Of a stretch of DNA of 64,000 nucleotides, positions 33,627-42,502 are shown one piece after another (position 1 is the stretch's first letter; every line of letters starts with the position of its first letter). This DNA is from Alphaproteobacteria bacterium. GTDB lineage: Bacteria; Myxococcota_A; UBA796; GCA-2862545. The stretch is from contig JACKET010000003.1 of assembly GCA_020632875.1 (NCBI GenBank), forward strand, positions 372,001 through 436,000. Reading direction: 5' to 3'. Made by a program: the position numbers and the translations under genes. The notes under the pieces are model-generated. The model saw nothing but the letters and a program-made list of their open reading frames with translations. It was not told the DNA's origin and did no database searches.

Positions 33627-34067
33627 GAGGGTCAGGGTCGAGGGTCGGGGGTCGAGGGTCGAGGGTCGAGGGTCGAGGGTCGAGGGTCGAGGGTCGAGGG
33701 TCGACTCGACGTCCATCGCGAATATCTTGCTTTGACGCCGCACCTCGACAGAATCGTTCCAAATTTCCGGTCCTATCGCTGAAAGCCTGGGTACTCTCGT
33801 CAGAATGGCGTCATCAGAGCTCTCCCTGGCCTGTCCCGATTGTGCCAGAGCCTCCTCGAAACGCCTGCCCACACGAGAGAATCGGGTGTCCAATTCGGGT
33901 CAGACCCGAATTGGACAGGCGCGGGGGCTTGGCCGATCTGCGAGCCCCGCCGGCAGCGGACCCTGCCGCCTCGACCGCCGTCCCTCCGGCGCGCCTTCAC
34001 CGACGGCGCCCGCGACCTCGGAGCCGCTCATCGCACGAACACTCGACACTCGACACTCGACACTCGA
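33627..34067. repeat. paired heptamer arrays: 11x GAGGGTC and 4x CACTCGA in opposite sense
   Basis: Array one (33,627-33,702) has about eleven units of GAGGGTC, one shortened by a base and one with GGGGGTC. Array two (34,040-34,067) has four CACTCGA units, which on the other strand read TCGAGTG. In one phase the arms compare as GGGTCGA against GTGTCGA, one base apart. They lie in a 742-base gene-free space (33,577-34,318) between a lipoprotein and hflX. Between them is a perfect 29-base palindrome, and the sequence around 33,720-33,850 is locally less GC-rich. No gene is supported in this stretch. Confidence 0.88.
33888..33916. repeat. 29-base palindrome, REP-like
   Basis: GTCCAATTCGGGTC (33,888-33,901) and GACCCGAATTGGAC (33,903-33,916) are perfect complements around one A. 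The core GGGTCAGACCC resembles REP-type palindromes that I recall from other genomes with RAYT transposases. Alternatives are an operator or a remnant of an insertion. It is 400 bases upstream of hflX. Confidence 0.75.
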
Positions 34068-34318
34068 CCCACCGGAAACCCGACCCGACCCCGACCCCGG
34101 CTGCGACACCGGAGGTGGCGCATTCCGCGGCGGTCCGCTACGCTCTGAGCAGTTCCGCTCCTGCGACCTGGAGGCTGGGCCCGTGGACAACTCGAACTTC
34201 CTCTGATGCCGCGTTCCGGCCGGGCGATTCGCCCGTAGCCGTCCGAACGCCCCGTCCAGCCGGCACGTCGCCGCTGGATTCCCCCGTCGCGGCCGATGCC
34301 GTCGGCCAGGAAGTGCGA

Positions 34319-35677
34319 ATGCGAATCCAATCGAAGCCCGTCGAGGAGCACGCCGAAGTGCCCCTCGCCGACGAAGGCCGCCTCGAAGCGGTCACCGAAC
34401 AGTGGAATAACGCCGGGATCCGCGAGTCCCACGCGGGGGCGGCCTGCTGGGTCGTGTCCTGCGGGACCCGCCGGACCCCGGTCGAAGAGCAGGCCCAGCT
34501 CGCAGAGATCCTCGGCCTCGTCGAAGCCCACGGCGACACCGTCGTGGGCCACGAGACCGTCAACATCCGCCGGCCGGACCCGAAGACCTACCTGGGCCCC
34601 GGCACCTGCGCGGCCATCGCGGCCCGCGCGAAGGAGGCCGGCGCGACGCTGCTCGTCGTCGACGTGCAGCTGAGCCCGTCCCAGACGCGCAATCTCGAGG
34701 ACGCCACCGGTCTGCCCATCAGCGACCGCGAGATCGTCATCCTAGGCGTGTTCGAGCGCCACGCGCGGTCCCGCGCGGCCCGCATCCAGATCGAGCTCGC
34801 GCACCTCGCGTGGCTCCGGCCCCGCATCCGCGGGCTCGGGCTCGACATGGACCAGCAGGCCGGCGGCGTGATGGGCAGCCGGGGCTCCGGCGACACGGCC
34901 TCCGAGCTGCTCGCCCGCCAGCTCGACGACCGGATGGTCCACCTCCGCCGTGCGGCCGCGAAGCTGGAGCGTGCCGCGGCGCTGCGGCGCCAGGGACGCG
35001 ACGGATGCGAGCGCATCGCGCTGGTCGGCTACACGAACGCCGGCAAGACGAGCCTGATGAACGCCCTGACCGGCGCGGACCTCAGCGCGCGCTCCCGCCC
35101 GTTCGAGACCCTCGACACCACGTCGCGCAGCCTGACGCGACGCGGGGGCGAGGTCCTGCTGTCCGACACGGTCGGCTTCATCCGCGACCTGCCCGAGCGG
35201 CTGCTCGCGAGCTTCGCCACCACGCTGGCCGAAGCGCGCGAAGCGTCCCTGCTGGTGCGGGTCGTCGATCTGTCCGACCCCGAGTGGCGCCTGCACCTCG
35301 AGACCACCGAGGCCCAGATCGAAGCCCTCGGCGCCGGCGGCATCCCGAGGTTCTACGCGCTGAACAAGCTCGACGGTGCCGTGGTCCCCGTGGAGGACGT
35401 CGTCGCCGAGCTCGACGGGCACCCGTTCCGGGCCCTGTCGAGCTTCGATGCCGATGCGGTGGACGCGCTGCGGACGGCGCTGATCGAGGCCGTCCGCGCG
35501 GGGTCCCACGCGATGCAGACGCTGTTCGTGCCGTACAGCGCGAGCGCCGTGACGGCCGAGGTCTACCGCAGCACGACCGTGTGCTCCGCGGAGGCCACCG
35601 ACACCGGGTTGCAGCTCGTCGTGGAGGGCCCGAAGCACGTGCTGGCGCGCCTCGCGTCGATGGTGGAGGGCGCATGA
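34319..35677 (+). CDS. hflX: GTPase HflX
   Basis: A 452-residue ribosome-associated GTPase of the HflX family, which splits stalled or heat-damaged ribosomes. The N-terminal HflX domain carries VNIRRPDPKTYLGPGT and SDREIVILGVFERHARSRAARIQIELA (core ILGVFERHARSRAARIQ), and the glycine-rich signature GSRGSGDT. The G domain has G1 GYTNAGKT (237-244), switch II DTVGFI, NKLD as G4 and SALSSF-like ALSSF as G5. The ATG at 34,319 is used; a GTG six bases earlier is also in frame. The much longer open frame upstream runs through the repeat region and is not coding. It overlaps the next gene by four bases. Confidence 0.93.
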   Translation: MRIQSKPVEEHAEVPLADEGRLEAVTEQWNNAGIRESHAGAACWVVSCGTRRTPVEEQAQLAEILGLVEAHGDTVVGHETVNIRRPDPKTYLGPGTCAAIAARAKEAGATLLVVDVQLSPSQTRNLEDATGLPISDREIVILGVFERHARSRAARIQIELAHLAWLRPRIRGLGLDMDQQAGGVMGSRGSGDTASELLARQLDDRMVHLRRAAAKLERAAALRRQGRDGCERIALVGYTNAGKTSLMNALTGADLSARSRPFETLDTTSRSLTRRGGEVLLSDTVGFIRDLPERLLASFATTLAEAREASLLVRVVDLSDPEWRLHLETTEAQIEALGAGGIPRFYALNKLDGAVVPVEDVVAELDGHPFRALSSFDADAVDALRTALIEAVRAGSHAMQTLFVPYSASAVTAEVYRSTTVCSAEATDTGLQLVVEGPKHVLARLASMVEGA

Positions 35678-37080
35678 GTCCCCTGCTCCTCGACGTTCGC
35701 GGCGTGGACCTCGACACCTTCGAGGGCCGCCCGCTGGTACGCGATCTCACGCTGCAGCTCGGACGCGAGCGGGTCGCGGTGGTCGGGCGGAACGGCGTCG
35801 GCAAGAGCACGCTGCTCCGCGCCCTCGCCGGCGAGGACCGCCCCACGCGTGGAACCGTCCGTCTGGGCGGGCCCGTCGCGTGGGTCCCCCAGGATCCGGG
35901 CGGCCCGGACGCGGCGAGCGGCGGGGAGCGTCGACGCGCCGCGCTGGAGGCCGCGTTCCGGAGCCGTCCGGCACTCCTCCTGCTCGACGAGCCCACCGAG
36001 GATCTCGACGCCGCCGCCCGCGCCTGGCTGCTCGCCCAGCTGGCGCGTTGGCGCGGCGGGCTGGTCGTGGTGTCGCACGATGCCGAGCTGCTGGACGGGT
36101 TCTCGGACTTCTTCGTGATCGCGGAGTCCGGCTGCCGGCACGTGCACGGGACCCACGCCGAGCTGCGCGAGAACCTCGCGGCGGACGACGCGCGGCAGCA
36201 GCAGCAGTACGCGCGGTCCCTCTCGACGCTCGAGCAGGCGGAGGCCCACGACCACCGCGTCCGCCAGCGCCGCAAGCGCAAGAAGGCCGTGGGTCGGCTG
36301 CACGAGCTCGACCGCAGCCAGTCGCGGCTCCGGCTGAACCAGCGGCGCGGCACGGCCCAGGTGAGCCAGGCGAAGGTCGCGGCGCGCCAGGAGTCCCGCA
36401 TCGACGCCCGACGCGCGTGGGCCAAGGCCATGCGGCGCGCGCTGCGCGTGTCGCTGCCCCTCGATGTCGTCGTCCCCACGCCGCCGCCGCCGCAGGGCCC
36501 GGTGATCGCGCTCGATCGCGCGTCCTTCGCGTGGGGCGACCGCGAGATCGTGGCGCCCGTCACCCTCGAGGTGACGCGCGAGCGGGTGGCGATCGTCGGT
36601 CCCAACGGCTCCGGCAAGACCACGCTGCTCCGCCTGATGACGGGCGAGCTCGCGCCCACCACGGGCCGGGCGCGCTGCGATACCGCACGCATCGGCGTGA
36701 TCGGGCAGGGCGCCGAGGACTGGCGCACGGACGAGGCGCTGATCGAGCGGCTCGCCCGGACGTCCGACACCGCCGACCCCGATGCGCTGGCCGCGAAGCT
36801 GGTGGCCCACCGCTTCCCGCTCCCCCTGGCCGCGCGTCCCCTCGCGTCCCTGAGCCCCGGAGAGCGCACCCGCGCCGCGCTGATCGCGCTCTTCGAGCAG
36901 CCGGGCCTCGAGGTGGTCGCCCTGGACGAACCCACCTGGTGCCTCGATCCCGTAGGCGTCGCCGCGCTGGGGGACGCGCTCGCCGCGTGGACGGGGGGTC
37001 TCGTCGTCGTGAGCCACGACCGCGAATTCCTCGATCGGATCGGGGTCTCGGGGGTCCTGGCGATGGGAGCTGATGCGTAG
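35674..37080 (+). CDS. ABC-F family ATPase
   Basis: A 468-residue protein with two ABC ATPase domains and no membrane helices. Domain 1 has Walker A GRNGVGKST, a shortened signature ASGGERRR and Walker B LLLLDEPTEDLD. A charged linker (QRRKRKKAVGRLHELDRSQSRL) follows. Domain 2 has Walker A GPNGSGKTT, signature SLSPGERTR and VVALDEPT. It is compact for ABC-F proteins (usually 500-650), with domain 1 lacking the arm region. ABC-F proteins act at the ribosome, some giving resistance to translation inhibitors. The start ATG overlaps the hflX stop (ATGA); coupling with another ribosome-rescue GTPase makes a ribosome-linked role likely. Confidence 0.88.
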   Translation: MSPLLLDVRGVDLDTFEGRPLVRDLTLQLGRERVAVVGRNGVGKSTLLRALAGEDRPTRGTVRLGGPVAWVPQDPGGPDAASGGERRRAALEAAFRSRPALLLLDEPTEDLDAAARAWLLAQLARWRGGLVVVSHDAELLDGFSDFFVIAESGCRHVHGTHAELRENLAADDARQQQQYARSLSTLEQAEAHDHRVRQRRKRKKAVGRLHELDRSQSRLRLNQRRGTAQVSQAKVAARQESRIDARRAWAKAMRRALRVSLPLDVVVPTPPPPQGPVIALDRASFAWGDREIVAPVTLEVTRERVAIVGPNGSGKTTLLRLMTGELAPTTGRARCDTARIGVIGQGAEDWRTDEALIERLARTSDTADPDALAAKLVAHRFPLPLAARPLASLSPGERTRAALIALFEQPGLEVVALDEPTWCLDPVGVAALGDALAAWTGGLVVVSHDREFLDRIGVSGVLAMGADA

Positions 37081-37098
37081 GGCGCGGGCCGTGGGGGG

Positions 37099-37282
<184 letters not shown>

Positions 37283-37361
37283 GCCGCTGCGCAAGCGCCG
37301 GTCCACGCCGCTGCGAGGCCCACGGCCCACGTTCCACAGGCGGCGAACCGAGGAGATCCCG

Positions 37362-38411
37362 ATGCGACTCGATCTGGACGACTGGGAGCGCGAGGCGCTC
37401 GAGCGGCTCGACCCGATGGCGGGCGACTACTACCGTTCGGGCGCGCGGAGCGAAGCCACGCTGGCCGAGAACCGCGCGGCCTTCGCGCGCGTGCGCCTCC
37501 GGCACCGCGTCCTGGTCGACGTTTCGCAGCGCTCGACCGCGACGACCCTGTTGGGCCACCGCGTCCCGTTCCCCGTCGTCGTGGCGCCCACGGCGTTCCA
37601 CAAGCTCGCCCACCCGGAGGGCGAGGCGGCCACCGCGCGTGGGACACCCACGCTGTTCACTCTGTCGACGCTGTCGAACACGGCGATCGAGGAGGTCGTT
37701 CCGGCCGCGGGGTGTCCGGTGCTGTTCCAGCTCTATGTCTACAAGGACCGCGGGGCCTGCCGCGCCCTCGTCGATCGCGTCGTGGCGGCGGGGGCGAAGG
37801 CCATCGTGCTGACCGCCGACGCCGCCATCCTCGGGATGCGGAAGCGGGACGTGCGGAACCGGTTCCGATTGCCGCCCGGGCTGGCCATGCCGAACGTCAG
37901 CGGCGCCCAGCTCGGCACGGCCGCGACGGACTCGGCGCTGGCGACCTGGGTGCGCGACAGCCTCGACCCGTCGCTGGGCTGGCGGGGCCTGGAGTGGCTC
38001 GCGGGCATCGCGGGCGTCCCCATCGTGTTGAAGGGCGTCGTGCGCGGCGACGACGCGCGGCGGGCCGTCGAGCACGGCGTGGCGGCGGTGCAGGTCTCCA
38101 ACCACGGCGGTCGCCAGCTCGATGGCGGAATCGCGACGCTCGACGCGCTCCCCGACGTGGCCGAAGCCGCAGACGGGAGGTGCGAGGTCTGGCTGGACGG
38201 CGGCGTCCGCAGCGGGACCGACGTGCTCAAGGCGCTCGCCCGGGGTGCGAACGCCGTGGCCGTCGGGCGTCCCGCGCTGTGGGGGCTCACGCTGGGCGGT
38301 GCGGAGGGCGTATCCGAGGTCCTCGAGCTGCTTCGGGCCGAGCTGGACGAAGCGATGGCGCTGGCCGGCTGCCCCGATCTCGCGTCGATCGACGCGTCCC
38401 TGCTCGCGTGA
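37362..38411 (+). CDS. FMN-dependent alpha-hydroxyacid oxidase/dehydrogenase
   Basis: A 349-residue protein of the FMN_dh family (lactate oxidase, glycolate oxidase, mandelate dehydrogenase). It shows a TIM-barrel start (VVVAPTAFHKLAHPEGEAATARGT), the FMN-binding QLYVYKDR, and the catalytic loop SNHGGRQLDG with base His about 248, followed by EVWLDGGVRSGTDVLKALARGANAVAVGRP (phosphate-binding part LDGGVRSGTDVLKALA). It oxidises a 2-hydroxyacid to a 2-oxoacid, with oxygen or a quinone as acceptor; the substrate cannot be told. The ATG at 37,362 has GAGGAG six bases upstream; the frame open to 37,101 reads through the heptamer array and is rejected. Confidence 0.92.
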   Translation: MRLDLDDWEREALERLDPMAGDYYRSGARSEATLAENRAAFARVRLRHRVLVDVSQRSTATTLLGHRVPFPVVVAPTAFHKLAHPEGEAATARGTPTLFTLSTLSNTAIEEVVPAAGCPVLFQLYVYKDRGACRALVDRVVAAGAKAIVLTADAAILGMRKRDVRNRFRLPPGLAMPNVSGAQLGTAATDSALATWVRDSLDPSLGWRGLEWLAGIAGVPIVLKGVVRGDDARRAVEHGVAAVQVSNHGGRQLDGGIATLDALPDVAEAADGRCEVWLDGGVRSGTDVLKALARGANAVAVGRPALWGLTLGGAEGVSEVLELLRAELDEAMALAGCPDLASIDASLLA

Positions 38412-38415
38412 GCGC

Positions 38416-41307
38416 CTACTCGACCCCGGCGAGCTGCCAGACGTCCGTGCCGAACGAGTAGACGCCCACCGCGACCTGCGTGCCGTCGGGCGACGCCAGG
38501 AGCGTGTGGAAGTTGTCGTTCATGGACGACCGGAGGACCTCGACCGACCCGTCCGGGCCGAGCCGACCGACCTGGTACGGGCGCTGGGACGCGTGGGCGA
38601 GCCCCGACGCGATCACGTCGCCGCTCGGCAGCCAGACGAGCGACAGCGGGATGTCGAGCCCGGAAGCGCTCTCGACCGCCTCGCCCGTGGCGAGGTCGAT
38701 GTCGACGCGCACCGCGGGGTCGCCGAGGAGCGCGACGACGTGGCTCGCGTCCGGCGACAGCGTCCACGTCACGGTGCGGCCGCCGATCGGCGTCGACGCG
38801 ACCGGGTCCGAGAGCTGGCCGTCCCCCGGATCGACCCAGCGGAACTGGAGCGTCCCCTGCTCCGGCACGCTGACGAGACACCGCCCCGTGTGCGTGCAGC
38901 GGAGCGCGTGTGCGGGCGACGACGAGCCGAGCGGCTCCAGCACGGGCAGATCGACGAGGGTGCGCGCCTCGCCCCCGTCGTAGCGCTCGATCCGGAAGAC
39001 GGGCTCGGCGCGGGTCCCGTCGTCGCGCTCGGGCCGGAACAGCTTGCCGGCGACGATCCCGCCGTCCACGCCGAACGCGCTCAGCGGGAAGCCCGGCGGG
39101 TGGAACACGGGACGCGCCTCCGTGGGCGCGTCGGGACGCAGCGCGAACAGGCCCCCGGCACCGCGGTCCGACATGAGCAGCACGCCCTCGTCGGTCCAGC
39201 CGATCGGCCGGTCGGCCCAGTCCTCGGGGGTGAGCAAGGTGTACGCGTCGGGGTCCGCGGGATCGAGCAGCCAGACGTCCTTCACGGCGGTGCCGCGCGA
39301 CGCGATCAGCCCGTCTCCGCCGGCGCGGATGCGGATCATCGCGTAGCCGTCCCAGGTGCGGAGGAGCTGGCGGCCCTCGGCGTCGGGGACGGTGCTCGCG
39401 TCGTCGAGGGCGTACAGCGCCGCGGGCGATTCGTAGCCGTCCGTGACCGCGAACAGCAGGCGGTCGGGGCCCACCCACTCGAGCGCGCTGAGGCCGAGCG
39501 CCACGAGGCGCTGCTCCTCCAGGAGCACGGACACGGCGCCATCTTCGACGCGGATGCGCTCGAGGCGCGGCTTGCCGGCGGAGCGTCCCTGCACGACGGT
39601 CGCGAGGAAGGCGCCATCCGGGGACCAGGCCAGGGCCGAGGCGTGCTGGCCGTCGCCCAGGGGCCGCACGGCGCGCTCGCCGGTCCCGTCCAGCGCGCTG
39701 ACGAGGATGGCGTCGTCGTCGGCCCAGGCCACGCGCTCTCCGTCGGGCGAGACGCGCTGGTAGCCCCCGGCCCGCGGGAAGAGCTCCGAGACCTGGCCCG
39801 TCTCGCCGTCGAACAGGAGGGTCGCCTTGTGCCCGTCGTGCACGCCCGACACGAGCGCGCCCGAGCCGTCGGGAAGCCAGTCGACGCTGTGGAACGGGCC
39901 CCCTTCGATGCGGAGCCGCGCTTCCCCGGTCTTCAGCGACTGGTGCCACAGGCCGCGTCCGTCGGTGAACAGGAGCTCGGAGTCGTCCGGCGACAGCGCG
40001 ACCGCGAAGATCTGGAAGTCCGACGGGATGGCCGTGAGCCGGCGATCGGCCCGGTCGGTGCCCACGACCACGGGCGCGGGCGGAGGTGCCGGACGGCTCA
40101 GCGCGACGAGGCCCAGCGCGCCGAGCGCCACGATGCCGAGCACGAAGGCGACCGCCGGTGCGTACGGGACGCGCCGCGGGACCGGCGGCGCCGCGACGGG
40201 CGGCACGGGGATCGGCGGCACCGGACGCGGGATCTCCTCGGTGAGCATGCGCCCGCCGCGCCAGGACGCGAGCAGGGCCTGGCAGTCCGGGAACCGGTCG
40301 TCCGGATCGACCTCCAGCGCCCGCGCGATGGTGTCGCACATGGGCTCGGGCAGGTCGGGGCGGTGGACCTCGGGCGCGGTGTAGCGGCCCTCCCCGATGC
40401 GCGACCAGACCTCGAGCAGGTCGGGAGCCTCGAATGCGCGTCGGCCCGTGGCGAGCTCGTACAGCACGGCACCGAGCGAGAAGATGTCGCTGCGCGCGTC
40501 GACCCGGCTCGCGTCGCGGATCTGCTCCGGCGCCATGTAGCCGGGCGTCCCGAGCGGCCCGGCCCGGCCCTCCTCCCCTTCGGCGCGCCAGAGCGCGAGG
40601 CCGAAGTCGCACACCTTGGCCGTCGGGCCCTCGTCGGTCTCGGCGATCAGCACGTTCCGCGGCTTGAGATCGCGGTGGACGATGCCCGCCGCGTGGGCGG
40701 CCGCCACGGCGCGGATGATCTGCTCGCCGAGCCGCGCGACGATCGGCAGCGGCGGAGGCCCGTGGGCGTCGAGCCAGGCCGACAGCGACGGGCCGTCCAC
40801 GAGCTCCATGATGAGCCCGGGCGACCCGTCGACGTCGACGACATCGGTGACCGGCACGACATTGGCGTGCTGCAGACGGCTCTGGGCCTGGCCCTCGCGG
40901 ATCAGGCGCCCCCGCACGGACGGCGAGGTCTGGTGCAGGACCTTCAGCGCGTGCCGCGAGCCGAGCTGCACGTGCTCGACGCGGTAGAGCGCGCCCATCG
41001 CACCCATGCCGATGCGGTCGCGCACCACGTAGCGGTCGAGCACGCGGCCCGACTCGAGATCCGGCGGGGGAGCGACGTCCTCGCGGAGCGGGTCGGTGTC
41101 CCACGTGTGCCCGATCGACATGGACGCGAGGCGCCGGGTGTCGGCCAGCGCGCGCCGGGCGTCGTCGAAGCCCGGCAGGACCTCGCCGTCGCGGCCCGCG
41201 AGCATGAGCGCGCGGGCGCCGCAGATGGCGCAGTCCGCGAGATGGTCGCGGATCGAGGGCTCGTCGCTTCGATCGACGAGATCGAGCAGGGTCGGGTGCG
41301 CCGTCAT
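38416..41307 (-). CDS. Ser/Thr protein kinase with N-terminal zinc anti-sigma motif and extracytoplasmic beta-propeller
   Basis: A 963-residue membrane kinase. Residues 1-35 include H-x3-C-x2-C (His 22, Cys 26, Cys 29 in HLADCAICGARA), the zinc motif of anti-sigma factors. The kinase domain (about 92-350) has GMGAMGALY, Lys 122, HRDLKPRN (211-218) and DFG (234-236). One transmembrane helix lies at about 383-404. The extracytoplasmic remainder is a TolB/PD40-like beta-propeller with repeats such as FAVALSPDDSELLFT, RVSPDGERVAWADDD and ALAWSPDGAFLATV. It overlaps the ECF sigma gene by four bases. It is likely to hold the sigma factor and release it on a signal sensed by the propeller; this is inference from similar ECF-kinase pairs. 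Confidence 0.9.
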   Translation of the reverse strand: MTAHPTLLDLVDRSDEPSIRDHLADCAICGARALMLAGRDGEVLPGFDDARRALADTRRLASMSIGHTWDTDPLREDVAPPPDLESGRVLDRYVVRDRIGMGAMGALYRVEHVQLGSRHALKVLHQTSPSVRGRLIREGQAQSRLQHANVVPVTDVVDVDGSPGLIMELVDGPSLSAWLDAHGPPPLPIVARLGEQIIRAVAAAHAAGIVHRDLKPRNVLIAETDEGPTAKVCDFGLALWRAEGEEGRAGPLGTPGYMAPEQIRDASRVDARSDIFSLGAVLYELATGRRAFEAPDLLEVWSRIGEGRYTAPEVHRPDLPEPMCDTIARALEVDPDDRFPDCQALLASWRGGRMLTEEIPRPVPPIPVPPVAAPPVPRRVPYAPAVAFVLGIVALGALGLVALSRPAPPPAPVVVGTDRADRRLTAIPSDFQIFAVALSPDDSELLFTDGRGLWHQSLKTGEARLRIEGGPFHSVDWLPDGSGALVSGVHDGHKATLLFDGETGQVSELFPRAGGYQRVSPDGERVAWADDDAILVSALDGTGERAVRPLGDGQHASALAWSPDGAFLATVVQGRSAGKPRLERIRVEDGAVSVLLEEQRLVALGLSALEWVGPDRLLFAVTDGYESPAALYALDDASTVPDAEGRQLLRTWDGYAMIRIRAGGDGLIASRGTAVKDVWLLDPADPDAYTLLTPEDWADRPIGWTDEGVLLMSDRGAGGLFALRPDAPTEARPVFHPPGFPLSAFGVDGGIVAGKLFRPERDDGTRAEPVFRIERYDGGEARTLVDLPVLEPLGSSSPAHALRCTHTGRCLVSVPEQGTLQFRWVDPGDGQLSDPVASTPIGGRTVTWTLSPDASHVVALLGDPAVRVDIDLATGEAVESASGLDIPLSLVWLPSGDVIASGLAHASQRPYQVGRLGPDGSVEVLRSSMNDNFHTLLASPDGTQVAVGVYSFGTDVWQLAGVE

Positions 41308-41933
41308 TCGACACTCTCCCGGAAGAGCGAGCTGCCCTGCCCGATCTCCTCGAGCCGGCGCCGCAGCTCGCGCTGGAGCTTGCGCTTGCAGCGCTGGAGG
41401 ATCCCGCGGGCCCCGCTCGCCGACGCCGTGCCGAGCAGGGCCTCGATCTGCTCCAGCGGCAGGTTCTCGCCGTAGCGCAGCCAGACGACCTGCTGCTCTT
41501 CGGCGTCGAGCACGGACTCCGCGGCCTGCTGGAGCAAGAGCTCCCGCTCCTGCCTGCGCAGCGACGCGAGCACGGACGCGCTGCCGTCCTCGCGGTCGAC
41601 CACGCCGTCGGTCGTTAGCGTCTCGCCCTGCTTGCGGAGCGCGTTCAGGCACTCGTAGCGGGCGATGGCCGCGAGCCAGGTCGAGAACTTCGCGTCGCCC
41701 CGGAACGACGGGAGCTTGCGATACGCCTTCAGCAGCGTGTCCTGGGCGAGGTCGCGCGCCATCTGGGGCTCTCCGACGTACCGGAGGCAGGTCGCGTACA
41801 CGAGCCGCTCGTGGGCCGCGAACAGCCGATCGAGCCGCCCGAGGAGCTGCTCGACCTCGGGCGCGGGCGTCTGCGGCGTCACGCTCGCCAGAGCGCGCGC
41901 CAGCTCGACGGCATCCGGGAGGGTGGAGTCCAT
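41304..41933 (-). CDS. ECF RNA polymerase sigma factor
   Basis: A 209-residue sigma-70 family protein of the ECF type. Region 2 reads LVYATCLRYVGEPQMARDLAQDTLLKAYRKLPSFRGDAKFSTWLAAIARY (core ARDLAQDTLLKAYRKL and FSTWLAAIA), and region 4 reads VVWLRYGENLPLEQIEALLGTASASGARGILQRCKRKL (core LPLEQIEALLG). No sigma region 3 is present. The ATG at 41,933 gives a normal ECF length; AGGAGGGC lies directly before it (short spacing), and the frame also stays open to 42,005. The gene is followed with a four-base overlap by the kinase bearing an anti-sigma zinc motif, so the two are a regulatory pair. Confidence 0.9.
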   Translation of the reverse strand: MDSTLPDAVELARALASVTPQTPAPEVEQLLGRLDRLFAAHERLVYATCLRYVGEPQMARDLAQDTLLKAYRKLPSFRGDAKFSTWLAAIARYECLNALRKQGETLTTDGVVDREDGSASVLASLRRQERELLLQQAAESVLDAEEQQVVWLRYGENLPLEQIEALLGTASASGARGILQRCKRKLQRELRRRLEEIGQGSSLFRESVE

Positions 41934-42017
41934 GCCCTCCTGGATGTAGCACGGGGACGGGCTCGCTCGGTTCTGCACCTGCCTCCAGGCCAGCCGCGGG
42001 GGCACCGCGGGAGCGGG

Positions 42018-42338
42018 TCAGTTGTTGACGGTCGTGGGCGGGGAGATCTCGCCGGGCAGGCTGCCGTTCGGACGGCAGTTCGGATCGGTGATCTCGGAGC
42101 GCGACTGGTTGGACGTGTACTCGGTCTTCGAGGACGGACGGGTCTGCGCGGCCTGCTGCGGCACGTCGAAGCCGAGGCCGTTGCTGATCCGGGCCAGGTC
42201 GAGGAGCTCGCCGAGACGGGCGTACGCGAGGCGGGTGTAGTCGATCCGCGTGGCGGCCGCGTCGAGCGGTGCGTCGCAGTCACCGGCGAACGCGGGGGTG
42301 GCGAGGGTCAGGGCAGAGAGTGCGATCAGGGCGCGCAT
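42018..42338 (-). CDS. small secreted protein
   Basis: A 106-residue protein with a classical signal peptide (MRALIALSALTLATPAFAGDC, cleavage likely after AFA). The mature part has three cysteines and a helix (TRLAYARLGELLDLARISNGLGF) followed by a polar tail. No family is recognised. The ATG has GGAGG five bases upstream. It is transcribed toward the ECF sigma gene, 84 bases upstream of the latter's ATG, and could be cotranscribed with it. It is divergent from the Asp-stalk lipoprotein gene. Confidence 0.72.
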   Translation of the reverse strand: MRALIALSALTLATPAFAGDCDAPLDAAATRIDYTRLAYARLGELLDLARISNGLGFDVPQQAAQTRPSSKTEYTSNQSRSEITDPNCRPNGSLPGEISPPTTVNN

Positions 42339-42502
42339 GGTGCCTCCGTTTCAGAGTCGTGGGACCGGGATTGGCCCCCTGCACCTGATCCGCGTCCCGA
42401 GTCGGCCCGGGATCACACGGGACCCCGATCTTTTTTCACAGGGGTGCGATCTCGCCCGCTGCGACGCGCCTCTCGAGCGGCTACCCTCGCGCAGGAGCCG
42501 CC
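42339..42502. promoter_or_regulatory. divergent intergenic region
   Basis: 164 bases separate the start of the small secreted protein gene and the start of the Asp-stalk lipoprotein gene. The stretch includes GATCTTTTTTCACAGG near 42,428, less GC-rich than its surroundings, as expected for a promoter. No operator can be assigned. Confidence 0.4.
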
